Notes under the pieces: generated by a model
The model's input: only the letters and a program-made list of their open reading frames with translations
Told to the model about the DNA's origin: nothing
The model's database searches: none
Translations under genes and position numbers: made by a program
From: Rhizaria sp. SCN 62-66
Lineage: Eukaryota; Rhizaria, unplaced
NCBI GenBank assembly: GCA_001724265.1
Contig: MEDY01000072.1
Span: forward strand, 1-64,000
DNA: 64,000 bases
Reading direction: 5' to 3'
Shown: one piece after another, positions 40,501-49,431 of the stretch
Layout: each line of letters starts with the position of its first letter
Numbering within the stretch: position 1 is the first letter of the stretch

Positions 40501-43500
40501 CCGAGGCCGCGGCGGCGCGGTGCAGCGCGACGGGCCCCGCGGCGCCTGCGGGCGTGGTGGGCACCGAGGGCGCGGGCAGCGCGACGGTGAGCCGCATCGC
40601 GGGCGGCGCGGGCGCGAGCAGCGCAACGGCGTTGAAACCCTCGAGCTCCCCATCGCCGTCGGCCTCGCCGTGCGCGGAGCGCGCGTCAGCGGCGGCAGCG
40701 GCGGCGGCGGCCTCGGCGGGCGAAATAGGGTGGTACGCCTGGGGGCGGTCCTGCAGGCCCAGTGCAGAGGCCGCAGCGGCGGCGTCGCCCACTGCGGCAG
40801 AGCCGGCGCCGGCGGCAGCGGCGGCAAAGCCGAAGGGCGCGGCCGCAGAGGCAAAGAGGAACGCGGCCGAGCCCAAGCCGGTGGTCACGGCGGAGCCCGG
40901 GGTGGCGGCGGGGAGCCCAGCGAAGAGTGCGGCCGAGTCAGACAGCGCAGCGGAGGACGCGCCGCCGGCGGCCGCGGCGAACACGCCCGAAGCGTTGCCC
41001 GCAGCGAGCGCGGCGGCAGCAGCGGACGTGTCACGCGCATCGGCAGCGGCGCCCACGGCCTGCGGCGTGAGGAAGGCGCGCGCGGCGTGGCGCAGTGCGA
41101 CGAGCGTCTGCAAGTGCGTGAGATGGCGCGCGACCTGCGGGGCTTGGCGGAACAGCGCGCACGCGGGCACAGGCGCCGCGCCGGACAGGTGCTGCGTCAG
41201 CGACGCGGGCACGATCGCGCCGAACAGCGTCTCGTCGCTCAGCGCGGCGTCCAGCGCGTCACTCTCACCGCCGCTGCCGGTGCTCGCAGCGGCGGGCGCC
41301 GGGCGGTCCGTGAGCCAGGCGTGCACGCGCGCAGCGACGTCCTCGCGGCGGTGCGCGAGACGCGCGGCCACGGCGCGCAGCAGTTCGGACAACTCCTCAA
41401 CGGTCTCCAGCGCAGAGTCGCCATTGTTAGCGGCGGCAGCATCATTGCCGTTGTCAGAGTTGTTATTCTCAGTCTGGGGACGCAGGAGCGAGAGGTTGCC
41501 AGCAGCGACGAGCGCGGCGTGGGCGCGGACGGCAACTGGAAGCGTGGCGGGCAGCGAGGGGCCCTCAAGGCTGACACAAAGCACGTTGAGCTCGGCCACG
41601 GTCTCGTCCGTCACGGACGCGCGCGCAGCAGCGCTCAGCATCGGCGTCGCAGTCAGGAACGCGCGCGCGGCCGCGGCGTCCGCGGGCGAGAGCGTGGTGA
41701 CCGCGTTGACTGCGGCGGCGAGTCCGTCGACGGTGGCGACATCCCAGTCCGGCGTGACCACGGTGGCGCCACCACGGGCCTCAGCGGCGGCGGCGTTGTG
41801 CGAGAGCACGACGTCCTCGACGCGATGCAGCGCGGCCAGACACGCGGGGCCGGAGCCGTGGGCCGCGGCGACGAGCTGCCGCACGTGCACGTCAAGCAGA
41901 CACGCCGCAGATGCTGCGCTGCCGTCGGCGCCGCGCAGCAGCGCGGACTCGGGCCGCGTCAGGAAGGCCAGAACGTCACGCGCGGCGGCCTCGTCCGCGG
42001 CGCGGCGGCCCTCGACAAAGGCCTCGACCGCGGCGCGCAGCTCGGGCCAGCCGCCGGGGAACGCCGCGGTGTTAGCCGCGGCCGCAGAGGCGCGCGCACG
42101 GCGGAGGAAGCCCGCGGCAGCAGCCGTGGGGAAGTCGGTGGGCAGCGCGGCGGCCAGTTCGCGGGCCACGGAGCGGCGCAGCGAGCCCTCGGCTGGCACC
42201 AGGCCGGCGCCGCCGCTGGGGAACACGCTGGGCAGCGCGGATGCGCCGGCGTCAGGGCCCAGGGCGGCCTCAAGCGCGCGCACGCGGGCGTGGCGCTGCG
42301 CGGTGGCGGCAGCCACGGCGGCGACGAGCGCGGCGACGGATGCGAAGGGCCGGCGCGCGCTGGGCGCGGCGAGCACAGGCACGGCATCGATCGCGCTGCC
42401 ACTCGCGGCGCGCTGCTGCGGGACCGCGGCGGCCGCGGCGGCGCGCTTGATCTGCGCCTCGAAGCCGTCGAGCGTGGCCAGTGCCAGCGCGGCGTCGCCG
42501 TCAGCGGCGGCGAGCACGGCGCACGCGTCCTGCACGCACACAGCGGAAGCGCTCTCGGCATAACCAGCTGCAGCGAAGCGTGCGTTGCCCTCGTGTGCGA
42601 TTGTGACTGTGAAGGCCCCCGTCGCACCAAAGTCAGCGGCAGACACGGTGTTCGAGTCAGCGGCGGCCTGCGCAGGCAGCACAGCAGACGCGGGCGCGCG
42701 CACGCGGGCAAGCACAGCAAGCGCACCGGCGGCGGCCACAGCGCGGTCACGCTGTGCGAGCGTGGCGACAGCCTGGGCCAACGCGGCGAGCGAGCCAAAG
42801 ACGGCCCCATGCGCGCGCAGGTGCGCCAAATAGCGTGCCAGGTCCGCGGGCGCGAGTGTGGCAGCGCGGCGCGCAACTAAATGCAGCTGACGCGGGGTCA
42901 GCGCGCGCAGGCTCGAGACGCCGGCGGGCGTGAAGATCGCGCGCGCGTCGAGGCCAAGCGAAGACACGAACGCGCTCGAGAGCGGGCCGTCGAGCGCCGA
43001 ATCAGCCAGCGAGGGCGAACTAGACACAGCGCCGACGGCAGCCGCGGCAGCAGCGGCGCGGCCCAGCACGGCGGCGGCGAACACGGCCGCGGGGGCAACA
43101 GGGCGCGCGAGCGCGGCGTCGCAGCCTTCATACGCATCCAACGCGGGCAGCGCTGCCTGGGCCGCGCAGAAGGCGGCGAGCAGGCGCTGCGCCGCGAGCG
43201 CGCGCGCGTGCTCAGAGCGCACAGCGGCAATGACGGTACCCAGCGAGCGCAGCCGGCGCCCACGCAGCGCGGGGGACACCTGCATCAGCGCGCCGCGGCT
43301 GTCGTCGGCGCCGTCGCCAGAGACAACGAGCGCGTTCGAGGACGCGGCTGTCGCGTCGTCGTCGTCGCCGGCGCCGGCTCCGCGCAGGAGCTCGAGCGCG
43401 GCGTTGTTGAGCACGGCGAGCACGCCTAGCGCGAAGGGGCCTGCGCCCGACTCGACGTAGATGCGCGCGGCGTCCTCGGGCGTCAGCAGCGCAGGCACCA

Positions 43501-46500
43501 CGGCGTCCTCGCCGTCGACGGCGGCAGACGCGGCGCTGAGCGCGGGCGAGTCCGAGAAGAGCACGCAGCGCGGCGAGCGCAGGAAGGCCAGCAGACGCGC
43601 CTTATTCGCGATCGACGCGGCACGCTCAGCGGCGACGGCGTCGGCGAGCGCGGCCGTCGTTGGCGCAAGCACGCCCGCGGCTTCGAGAACGCGGAGGTAC
43701 ATAACGCACTCGTCGGCGGAGCTCGCAGCCGCGGCCAGCAGCGCGTCAGCGTCGGCGTCGCCCGCGGCGGCCGCGCCCTGCGCCAGGACGCGCGTGTCGG
43801 GCTGCCGCAGGTGCGCGAGCACGACTGCGCGCGCGGCGTGGCGTTGCGTGAGCACGTTGCTGCGCGTGGCGCGCACGGCGGCTGTGAGCGCCTCCCAGGA
43901 GCGGAAGCGGTCGCGGCGCACGTCAAGCGCCCATAGCGCGTGCAGCGTCGCCGCGCCGGCGCCGCCCTCGTGGTAAAGCCGGTCCACGGTGGCGGCGTTG
44001 ATCACGACCAGGGCCTCGCCGGACGCCGTCGTCAGCGAGCCGGCCGAGAGCGCAGACAGCTGCGCGGCGGACCGGTACGGGCTCGCGCCGCCGCTGCCGT
44101 TGCCCGCGCCGCTGTCGGCGCCGGGCCCGTCGAGCATCGCCGCGAAGGCATGGGGGTAGTCGGCGGGCAGTGTGAGCGCGGAAGACATGGACGCCGCGGC
44201 GCCAGCGGGGGCGCCGCTGTCGCCGCCGGAGATGGCGTTCGCGGCGCGCTGCTGTTGCTGGGCAGGGAAACCCGCAACCGCGGCAGCGTCGGCGTCGGCG
44301 TCGGCGCCGTCGTCGTTGCCCGTGGCGACGAGCGCGTAGCTCATGCCGCTAGAGGCGCTTGTGGTGGGCACACTGGCGGCGTTGATGCGCGGCGGCGCGC
44401 GCGCGGGCGCGGTGGCCGCGGAGGCCAGCCCAGCGAGCGCGGCGCTGCTGCTAGCGTCGGCGACGACGTGCACGCCCTCGAAGAGCCTGCACTGCGGCGA
44501 AGTCAGGTGCGCGAGCAGGTCCCTGCGGTGCGCGGCCGTGGCGGCGCGCTCGCGGCGGACTTCCTCGACAAGCGTGGCCATCGAGGGAAAAGTGCGGCCC
44601 GAGCAGTCGAGCGCCTCGAGCAGCGCGCGCGTGTCCTCGCCGCCCTGGTCAAACAGACGGCGTACGTCCAGGTCCGACGCACGCGCGCCGCGCTGTAGCA
44701 GCGCGCAGGCGGGCGAGAAGAGGTAGCCGAGCGTGGCGAGCCGCGCCTCGACCTGCGCGTTAAGCGCGGCGACGTGGGCGGCAAGCACGGCTTGCGCCAG
44801 CTCCGGGACGAGCAGGCGGCAGCGCACGCCCTGTGCGTGCAGCAGGTGCAGGTGGTACAGCGCCGCGGGGCCCGCGCGCGACTCGGCCAGGAACTGGTCG
44901 ACATCGGCGACAGTGAGCGAGGCCGTGGAGACCGCCCCCGCGCCGGAGAGCAGCGCGGAGCCCGTCGGCGACTGCAGCAGATCCAGCAGCTGCACCTTGA
45001 GCGCCGTGTGCGCGGCCTGTACGGCGGCGATGAGCTCCGCGAAGGACGCGAACGTGCGGCCCGCGTCCATGAGCGCGGTCAGATGATGCTTGCAGGCGAG
45101 CAGCCCGCGCGCCTGCACGAGCAGCGCGTCCAGCTCGTCCGCGGTCACCGCGAGCGAGCCCGGCGGCGCCTGCCCGCCCGTGGCACCAGAGGCCTCCACG
45201 AGCGCGTTGCTGGAGCTACCGACGGCGGCGGCGGCGGCAGAGCCCACGGCACCCGCGTCGTCGCCGTTGTTGGGGTTAGAACCGTTGGGGCCCTGGCCAG
45301 CACCAGCGACGGCGGCGTCCGCGAAGGACGGCGGCGCGGCGGGGGTGCTCAGGGCGGCCGCGGCGGCCGCGGCGGGGAACAGGCGGTACGCCGCGGTGTG
45401 GAAGAAGGACAGCAGCTCCTGGCGCTGGAGGTCGGTGACGGTCATTGAGTAGTCGGACAGATAGTAGAGCTTGCGGCGGCGCACGGCGTCCTGGTGCGCG
45501 CGCGCGACGAGCGCAGCGAGCTGTGGCAGCGCAGTCACGGTCACGCGCGCGCGAGCCAGAGCGCGAACGTGCGTGAGTGTGTCGACACCTGCGCCGGAGC
45601 GCGCAATGAGGTCCTGCACGTCCTGCGCCGTCACCACGACGCACACGGCCGGGGCGCCGGAGGCGGCGCTAGTGCCTGCGGCATCGAAGAGCGGGCAGTC
45701 AGGGCGCTGGAGAAAGTGGAGTAGGTCCCCGGCGACGCGGTCAAGCGCGGCCTGCTGCAGGCGCGCAGCCGAGACGGCGAAGATGAGGTGGTCGAACGAC
45801 AGGAATGAGCGCCCGCGCGCGTTGAGACCGTCGAGCAGGCGCAGCGCGGCCGCGACGTCGCCCCCAGGGCCAGCGCCGGGGCCCGCGGCCTCGACGATGA
45901 GCCGCGAGAGCTGCGCAGCTGTGGCCTGAACGAGCTCGGCGCCCGCGAAAAGGCGGCACGCGGGCGCGGTGAGGTGGGCCAGCACAAGCTGGCGGTCCGT
46001 CTCGCTCACGCTGGCCACGAGCGCGTCCGTGGCGGCGCGCTGCACGGCGGCGGCGTGCGCGGCCGAGAGCGCGGCGGCCAGCTCGGCCATGCTCGCGAAG
46101 GCGTGGCCGGCGCCGTTGAGCGCGGCGACGAGCGTGACGACGTCGGCGGGTGCGGCGGGCGCGGCGGCCAGCAGTTGCGCCGCGGCCGCCTCGTCCACCA
46201 GCACGGGCGCCTCGGCGCGCGAGAACAGCTGGCACACCATGGGGTTCGACAAAAACGCGACGAGCTCCTTGCGCGCGGCGGCGTGCGCCGAGTGCTGGCC
46301 CGCGGCGGCGGCCTGCGCGAGAGTGAGCGAGCCCGCGTCGCCAGGGTACTCCTGCATGTGGCCGTGCGCGCCGTGGGGGCCCGCGCCGTGCCCTGACAGC
46401 GGGACGAGCGCGTTAGGGCCCACGAGCGCGCGTGGGGAGCCGTCAGGGTGGTAGCCCAGCGCGCCTGCGCTGCCCGCGGCGGGGCCGCCGCTGCCGGAGG

Positions 46501-47050
46501 CCGAGGACGAGGACGCAGACGCGGACGCAGAGGCGGCGTTGGGGTGCGCCGCGGGGCCGCCGTGGTGGCTGCCCACGTGGGCGCTCGCGCGGGCGGTCGT
46601 GGGCGCGCCGGCGCCGCGGCCCGACACGGGCGCGGGCGTGGGCTGGCCCTGCGCGGGCCACGCGTACGTGTTGGTGGGCGGACGCAGGATCTGAAGATTG
46701 TGGCGGCGCTCGAGGTAGTGAGAGCCGCCGCGCTCGCCGCCCGTCTCGAGCGCGAGCGGGGCCAGAGACACGCCACCCTGGCGCAGGGGCGCGCCGCCGC
46801 GACGCCGGGCAGTCGTGGCGCCCGTGGACTGCTGCGCGGGGCCCTGCGCAGATCCAGAGGGCGGCTGCGAGGGCGCGTAGCGGTACTGGAAGTGCTGCAG
46901 TGGGGGCGCCGTGGAGCTAGGCTGGTTGAGCCCGCGCACGGCACCGGGGCGCTGCGGGGACGGCGGGTAGTCGCCGCGTGTGTCGGGGCCCGTGCCGGTC
47001 CGGCGGATAGCCGGGAGAGTCACGTCAGGGTTGCCCTGGTAGCCAGACAT
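31535..47050 (-). CDS. Giant repeat protein (5171 aa) of a novel helical module
   Basis: One uninterrupted frame from the ATG at 47050 to the stop at 31535. Residues 1-250 are Pro/Gly/Ala-rich and disordered. The rest consists of about 30 diverged units. A well-kept unit reads: a helix with LLAHL, a loop P-x-C-x-LF (e.g. LTSPQCRLFEG, LTDPRCTLFLG, LSHPRCGLFAG), a helix with V-T/D-L, a G-x-x-x-L-x-x-L helix, then [RE]-x-F-x-S-[LM]-x-x-L-x-x-[AE]-[VL] and a charged helix leading into the next unit. Units are 75-110 aa where tightly packed (residues about 260-870) and farther apart elsewhere because of Ala-rich inserts. A coiled coil lies near residues 3080-3230. A Val/Ala-rich, apparently beta-type region lies near 3950-4400. 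The protein ends right after a last unit (RPVASMDDLQTALQDMW). No signal peptide, membrane span or enzyme motif is seen. A scaffold role is likely but unproven. Confidence 0.85.
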   Translation of the reverse strand: MSGYQGNPDVTLPAIRRTGTGPDTRGDYPPSPQRPGAVRGLNQPSSTAPPLQHFQYRYAPSQPPSGSAQGPAQQSTGATTARRRGGAPLRQGGVSLAPLALETGGERGGSHYLERRHNLQILRPPTNTYAWPAQGQPTPAPVSGRGAGAPTTARASAHVGSHHGGPAAHPNAASASASASSSSASGSGGPAAGSAGALGYHPDGSPRALVGPNALVPLSGHGAGPHGAHGHMQEYPGDAGSLTLAQAAAAGQHSAHAAARKELVAFLSNPMVCQLFSRAEAPVLVDEAAAAQLLAAAPAAPADVVTLVAALNGAGHAFASMAELAAALSAAHAAAVQRAATDALVASVSETDRQLVLAHLTAPACRLFAGAELVQATAAQLSRLIVEAAGPGAGPGGDVAAALRLLDGLNARGRSFLSFDHLIFAVSAARLQQAALDRVAGDLLHFLQRPDCPLFDAAGTSAASGAPAVCVVVTAQDVQDLIARSGAGVDTLTHVRALARARVTVTALPQLAALVARAHQDAVRRRKLYYLSDYSMTVTDLQRQELLSFFHTAAYRLFPAAAAAAALSTPAAPPSFADAAVAGAGQGPNGSNPNNGDDAGAVGSAAAAAVGSSSNALVEASGATGGQAPPGSLAVTADELDALLVQARGLLACKHHLTALMDAGRTFASFAELIAAVQAAHTALKVQLLDLLQSPTGSALLSGAGAVSTASLTVADVDQFLAESRAGPAALYHLHLLHAQGVRCRLLVPELAQAVLAAHVAALNAQVEARLATLGYLFSPACALLQRGARASDLDVRRLFDQGGEDTRALLEALDCSGRTFPSMATLVEEVRRERAATAAHRRDLLAHLTSPQCRLFEGVHVVADASSSAALAGLASAATAPARAPPRINAASVPTTSASSGMSYALVATGNDDGADADADAAAVAGFPAQQQQRAANAISGGDSGAPAGAAASMSSALTLPADYPHAFAAMLDGPGADSGAGNGSGGASPYRSAAQLSALSAGSLTTASGEALVVINAATVDRLYHEGGAGAATLHALWALDVRRDRFRSWEALTAAVRATRSNVLTQRHAARAVVLAHLRQPDTRVLAQGAAAAGDADADALLAAAASSADECVMYLRVLEAAGVLAPTTAALADAVAAERAASIANKARLLAFLRSPRCVLFSDSPALSAASAAVDGEDAVVPALLTPEDAARIYVESGAGPFALGVLAVLNNAALELLRGAGAGDDDDATAASSNALVVSGDGADDSRGALMQVSPALRGRRLRSLGTVIAAVRSEHARALAAQRLLAAFCAAQAALPALDAYEGCDAALARPVAPAAVFAAAVLGRAAAAAAAVGAVSSSPSLADSALDGPLSSAFVSSLGLDARAIFTPAGVSSLRALTPRQLHLVARRAATLAPADLARYLAHLRAHGAVFGSLAALAQAVATLAQRDRAVAAAGALAVLARVRAPASAVLPAQAAADSNTVSAADFGATGAFTVTIAHEGNARFAAAGYAESASAVCVQDACAVLAAADGDAALALATLDGFEAQIKRAAAAAAVPQQRAASGSAIDAVPVLAAPSARRPFASVAALVAAVAAATAQRHARVRALEAALGPDAGASALPSVFPSGGAGLVPAEGSLRRSVARELAAALPTDFPTAAAAGFLRRARASAAAANTAAFPGGWPELRAAVEAFVEGRRAADEAAARDVLAFLTRPESALLRGADGSAASAACLLDVHVRQLVAAAHGSGPACLAALHRVEDVVLSHNAAAAEARGGATVVTPDWDVATVDGLAAAVNAVTTLSPADAAAARAFLTATPMLSAAARASVTDETVAELNVLCVSLEGPSLPATLPVAVRAHAALVAAGNLSLLRPQTENNNSDNGNDAAAANNGDSALETVEELSELLRAVAARLAHRREDVAARVHAWLTDRPAPAAASTGSGGESDALDAALSDETLFGAIVPASLTQHLSGAAPVPACALFRQAPQVARHLTHLQTLVALRHAARAFLTPQAVGAAADARDTSAAAAALAAGNASGVFAAAAGGASSAALSDSAALFAGLPAATPGSAVTTGLGSAAFLFASAAAPFGFAAAAAGAGSAAVGDAAAAASALGLQDRPQAYHPISPAEAAAAAAAADARSAHGEADGDGELEGFNAVALLAPAPPAMRLTVALPAPSVPTTPAGAAGPVALHRAAAASAVTAATVTPLNATSSGAASSSAAPAAGAWARALSSAALSASASQEHVAFELALFHLHHLSAAGFRALSLSALADALRRQHQSFLLQARALLAHLTDPRCTLFLGASPPVAVAMPDVLDVMADVYARSPPLFSPSSPAFDMVIQLWGLQAQDRRFSSLAECYAALVEAAQAAAERRREGISRIRDAIVTCMPPSYAPPASAVATTKGGASQTGTASVKGEPAAATVPEGGDAATQAQGGAPAAAPAPAGEDTSLAAAADAAIVEMQAEHGLPELTPEPSSASVAALPVASGPQSDEGDAHGLFVEEAFPLVLPDALLHAVYDLCGKDAAAAVRVVACVAAEAGPVFVSMYHLVQAIANYTIVLEDQTRYALAALTTAPRAAAGPAPAYAGLLAPGALPSGRAPFPAEVASMIAHAQSGLCSALALQRLAARGETFASLAALTPALAAEAQRLRSLYAEMLALLRQPQTTLLALAQPGLAAALSFAHARALVRCAVPAMPAAAPIADTLAPGPEETALRVLRELCQRGLKTGSVAALCAEVKLYARQLGAALPHLRAQLQLVAPALGDLSAAAPAAADSAAAPEGAEEAKSAGELVWSLWGAFALQHAAQTGLDTAALVDALAAAAAARSALAPSEAAANEGGLDAVPSVARALDSLGSRPALAAAVRAEAEARRQARREEIEALRAEARALATGPASAASSAPGQTQMAQQQDTSKMTVDELAMMSPLAALASTSSAGPSAAFTYDAHSPSAAAGNTAAGATPMTAAAVVDATIEQIRAFVASPQALPLFPYVYVHPSSAGSASASAGSAASQAAVSSEPAGEVVVPRLLSDSDEAFSAPASGADAGDDGAEARAAAARGLIRVRRRPADLEEVSTSEASRLYYDSEALGATLEGLQELTDRSAHAEQARVALRQQAALRTEDMGQLEEALRQAEAARTAALDAALQWAEPTAEQHAHTAEALARLDRRAGRLRAQLATTQQAVEATRRALALAPEPETFGSLAALVEGLRRCQQERKQTALALLRVKIEEVKERSREAALYQLKPSSVDGAVSLQPVTRLVAVPGQAPVSVPALAPGAVSDADRLAVAQYLSHPRCGLFAGAGPEGVTLTGADITALLAVSGGRARCLAHLLSLDHQQRLFASPATLLAAVAREHAQLAQRKRQLLLYVLGPKCQLLSRKAKLALSAGHAEALLLMSQTGGDPSALKLVVHVLDELQAVMREAKYASASASASSAANAAPAAEEDDGYGGYGSAAASGGYGRSSASAAGSSDVTLDALDSPEELLHAVGQAWPAHAAAQRAIAEQEDHMRRRLDARAQQRAFTVLSQFLADPACVLFSRTLQAVAVTEKALARVLKGAGGDVAATLVALREMQGRPGPVGVPARAFARAAALASAGRLGLPPSQAAATARELLESVSAGRWLPVYCDSMEHLALETERWVAAWVPLQAQVLEYLSAPAVQHALFVPPYAVPLATDAEGGAGALTAFFTVTPSQVVDLWTRGLAGRTTLSELVRLVEARVRARSAPATGGSNDAASVPVPGPFASLAALATYIAGRQRVRLTVESRWRQLVVGVRDAVFLARRRDAVAAGRAAVRAALVDRQCDLFTPGTLLSATGADLALLCETTEVAARAVATELSLARDLGVPLREYVRSYDSTATGTVSVPGEPEPVALPEPTAESLEFTARGGFAPGSLFGYYFSLLRWLTHTAAPGMRTPYLAPLPSFAALLVAVRALVDASIFPAQQASVAMPPQAAQAVAVVVSEAIADAAFRATADAQLSLQGRPAGATAPPVSAIPTLPPACAVVVGASLATLSAPSLSLVPVAPHAERMVPVAVAATARLAGGLRALLSTANASSAASVVLQVALTDAAADAADADPTIGSSSASSGAGADAVSRPRCTAASSPLTATAPASTVLTVLLSASPLSLAAALEAALAARAGAPLHATFALVLADAAGIAVSGAAALAETAEPVPLAQLLLARAAGVAIAVPLVSGESRTHAGELLLTAAMGESPADAGSSDAVPADAAKRASAESDAFARAALAAYGAPGAAAAAAPRCLVRASCCALSLAPLSGTITLRVAGADGKATAQTAFVPATTAADDAAQTITFEAPLLFPAGAAARVEVLLRAPAAEGAAPNSGAVSLLGFVELSAEALAAPAVTAPLLAPAKPQVNFAQPAPQPQPLNAGRAFLRLARVPLPGSFESLPEAYAAAAASQGGAVSAAPELAEPAGPLVHSEYGAATPQAALIAAALSRPLPPPTGPLPAALVDAVTVVRGGGLLNADGLRELRAHARTLGAATAPAPVPSATAAGGAQTWEPTEGVSLAVVDAPAPSASAGTDAAASADFAEAEERVLAAHLLSVADGRSAAALAAVRVLSEAHAQRRAQPAGSLAELKAAVWHAHLRAAAVTALTTPYAAETIAAAAAAVAAVSAAPGSPTSSLPQPADASVLAGVDPEGEGAAAAVAAAAATAADPRSAELVAAVAAAPFDVMAELWLAGGGAADSFALALVGLIVEARRALSRAAALPAAATAAGAASLPPPVLALQDPAALARGVARVRAAQARATLAPRAAHAIQAFLARPGVSLLQSAKALASSANVGSSKSTSDFAAAFEHATTLPAPTPAPAPVVPVSAAPTPRPSATPRPSGSSLASDQPPALTASEALALHRACGAAHTDLALWSGAAGAGQGSLAARADEEALETTLRVLWRLSVQQQSFATAAELTARAAEVAVASHGARVSASQREALRRGMRALCATAEDDSTCPRAVVSALNHAYGELSRVAAAAQVIETAGSLEAALAAMRGWYARAVSSAAAAAAAASASAAAATPSSPATRAASPAMLSRAMSPAAGATAPAAPSFAFPATVDAMLAALQAWVAEMADASAAAATALRREEARVVFSGAHEGVEPALAAQAAALAAAVTPAAAWRLAVGTGAGTALPTVVAALVRERTNVADGARRSMPVRPVASMDDLQTALQDMWAVIRTEKM

Positions 47051-47599
47051 GGGCGAGCGGGTGCAGCGGTTGTGGGGTGCTGCTGAGGGAAAAGAGAGGG
47101 AAACTGGATAATAAAAAGGGACTGAAGTGTCTCAATCAAAACCTAAGTCTGGTTAAAGGGCTGAATGTACGAAAAAGATAGCAAAATAGCGCATAAGTGA
47201 GCTGGGGTCGTGCTAGAGCCGCGATATGAGTGGCGGAGGACAGTTGCTTGAAGGTCGGCTATCACTTGCTAAAAGATGCATCGTGTGACGCCAGAAATCT
47301 GTCAACAACAATATCAAAAAAGAAACAATTGGAACAATGCGTTACTAATTTCGACAATTGCGCACGTCCCAAACCATGAATGAAATAAGTCGATAGAGGC
47401 ATGTTTTCAATCAAAACAGACGTTACCCCCAGCTCACCTGCCGCCCACAGCCACGGTCGACCCCGATCTTGCCAGCCCGACCGACCGCGTGGGAGGGCTA
47501 TTTTCCAACGTTAAGCAAACGCCCTTTGCGTCCGACAGGATGTCTTAGTGGTCGCTTAGAGATACTTTTGTGTCGAAAACTGTACGGTTTCATTTCGTA
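47051..47599. promoter_or_regulatory. Divergent promoter region of the giant gene and the asparaginase gene
   Basis: About 550 AT-rich bases between two divergent start codons. Both promoters must lie here. I see no distinct motif. Confidence 0.45.
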
Positions 47600-49431
47600 A
47601 TGAGTGCCAGTAACTGGAATAAGACCGCTCTGCGTGGCGGAAATCTGACTCCCCACCCTGTTTCGGCGCAGCTCAACGCCGCGCTCCCGGCGATTGAGGC
47701 GCGTCTGGGCCTCCGCGGCGACGGCCTCTCGCGCTCGCAGGAGTCGCTCGACCACAGTGCGCAGGTGCTGGAGCGTCTCTTTGCTGGCGCGCCGCTGCGT
47801 CACGCCGCGCCCGTCAAGCCCGCCACTGTGGCCGGCGTCAGCGCGCCCGCCGCTGATGTCATGGCCCCCTCCAAGGCAGATATTGCCGCTGCTGCGGCCG
47901 CGTCCGCCGCTGCCTCTGCTGCAGGCGCCGCCGCCGTGCACGACATCCAGTCTGCGGCGTACGACGAACACGACGACGCCTCCCCGGGCGGCTCCGTCAC
48001 GCCGTCGTTCGCCATGTTCAACGCGTTGGACAAGAAGAAGGTGCTCATCATCTTCACCGGCGGCACCATCGGCATGACCAAGGGCGAGGACGGCGTGCTC
48101 GTCCCCACCAAGGGTTTCCTCGCCCGCATCATGAAGGACTTCCCCGAGGTACGTATTCCTGCATCTCTAAACAAAAATCTCCACGGCGCTACCCCCTATG
48201 CATATCTCTCTGTGAGTCATCTCTACGACGTGTGCAAGCTTTTCGCACTGTTCGCTCACTGTTTTGATTTCTTTTTCATGTTTCCGTGCCGCCACAGGTT
48301 GCCCACCCCGACGTGCCGCTGTACGACATCCTCGAGTGGGACACGCCGTTGGACTCATCGGACTTCACGCCCGAATGCTGGTCGCTGCTGGCGCAACAGG
48401 TCGGCGAGCACTACTACAACTACGACGGCTTCGTCATTTTGCACGGCACCGACACGATGGCCTACACGGCCTCAGCGCTGTCGTTTATGCTCGAGAACCT
48501 CGGCAAGGCCGTCGTGCTCACGGGGTCCATGATCCCGCTCGAGGAGCCCGTATCGGACGCCAAGCGCAACCTGCTCATCTCGATGATGGTCGCCGCCCAC
48601 CTCAACATCACCGAAGTGTTGTTGTTCTTCAACACGCACCTGATGCGCGGCAACCGCGCGAAGAAGACGGACCCGTGGCGGCTGAGCGCGATCGAGTCGG
48701 TTAACATCGAACCGCTGGCGACGATGGGCGTCGGTATTCACATGCGCAACAAGATGCTGTTGCACCCGCCCTCGCGCCGCTTCTCCGTCCGCACACAGTT
48801 CTTCAGCAACATCATCGTGCTGGTCATGACGCCCGCGTTCTGCTACGACTCGCTCAAGGCCATCGCGACGTCGTGGCGCAACATCCCCGGGTGCGAGCCG
48901 CCGGCATTGGTGCTGCTCATGTTCGGCTCCGGCAACGCGCCCGTCAACGTGCCCCACTTCAACGTACGCTTCCGTCGCTCAGAACTGAACTCCGCAATTT
49001 ACTCTGTTATTGAAGCTTATTGTAACTAAAATTATGATATACTGTCGATACCTACCAATAATATCTCATAATCTCTTTGTATCCCTCATTTTGATTTTGG
49101 ACGACGACTGGTCTGACTGCAGGAAACGATCGACCTGTGTCTGAGCGAGAAGTGCCCCGTGGTGATCATGTCGCAGTGCATCCACGGCTCCGTGGACCTG
49201 ACGCAGTACGAGGGCGGCGCGCGCCTCGCGAAGCTGGGCGTGATAGACGGCAAAGACATGACCGTCGAGGCCTGCACCACGAAACTCTCGTACCTCCTCG
49301 GCCGCGGGCTCCGCGGCTCGATGCTTAAGAAGGCCATGGAGACCAATCTTCGCGGCGAGCTTGCCATCAAGCCCACAGTCTCGTACACCGGGTTCGCGCT
49401 CGGTGCGCAGAGCTACCTCGCTAAGCTCTGA
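47600..49431 (+). CDS. Type I L-asparaginase (AnsA-like)
   Basis: Three exons: 47600-48148, 48298-48963 and 49123-49431, 507 aa; both introns are phase 0 and start GTACGT and GTACGC. Residues 1-145 are an Ala-rich extension absent from bacterial AnsA. The catalytic domain starts with VLIIFTGGTIGMTKGEDG (first catalytic Thr near 155). The second motif DGFVILHGTDTMAYTASALSF lies near 225-245 and the GSMIPLEEPVSDAKRN block supplies the conserved Lys. The C-terminal lobe has LMFGSGNAP, joined by splicing to ETIDLCLSEKCPVVIMSQC, and GVIDGKDMTVEACTTKLSYLL. The enzyme hydrolyses asparagine to aspartate and ammonia. It has no signal peptide, so it is presumably cytosolic. Confidence 0.93.

Noticed and set aside
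39104-42880. A 1258-codon open frame on the plus strand, opposite the giant gene
   Set aside because: It is a shadow of the very GC-rich minus-strand codons: Arg/Gly-rich, no domain, no AT-rich borders. The minus-strand frame is continuous over 15.5 kb and has repeated structure.
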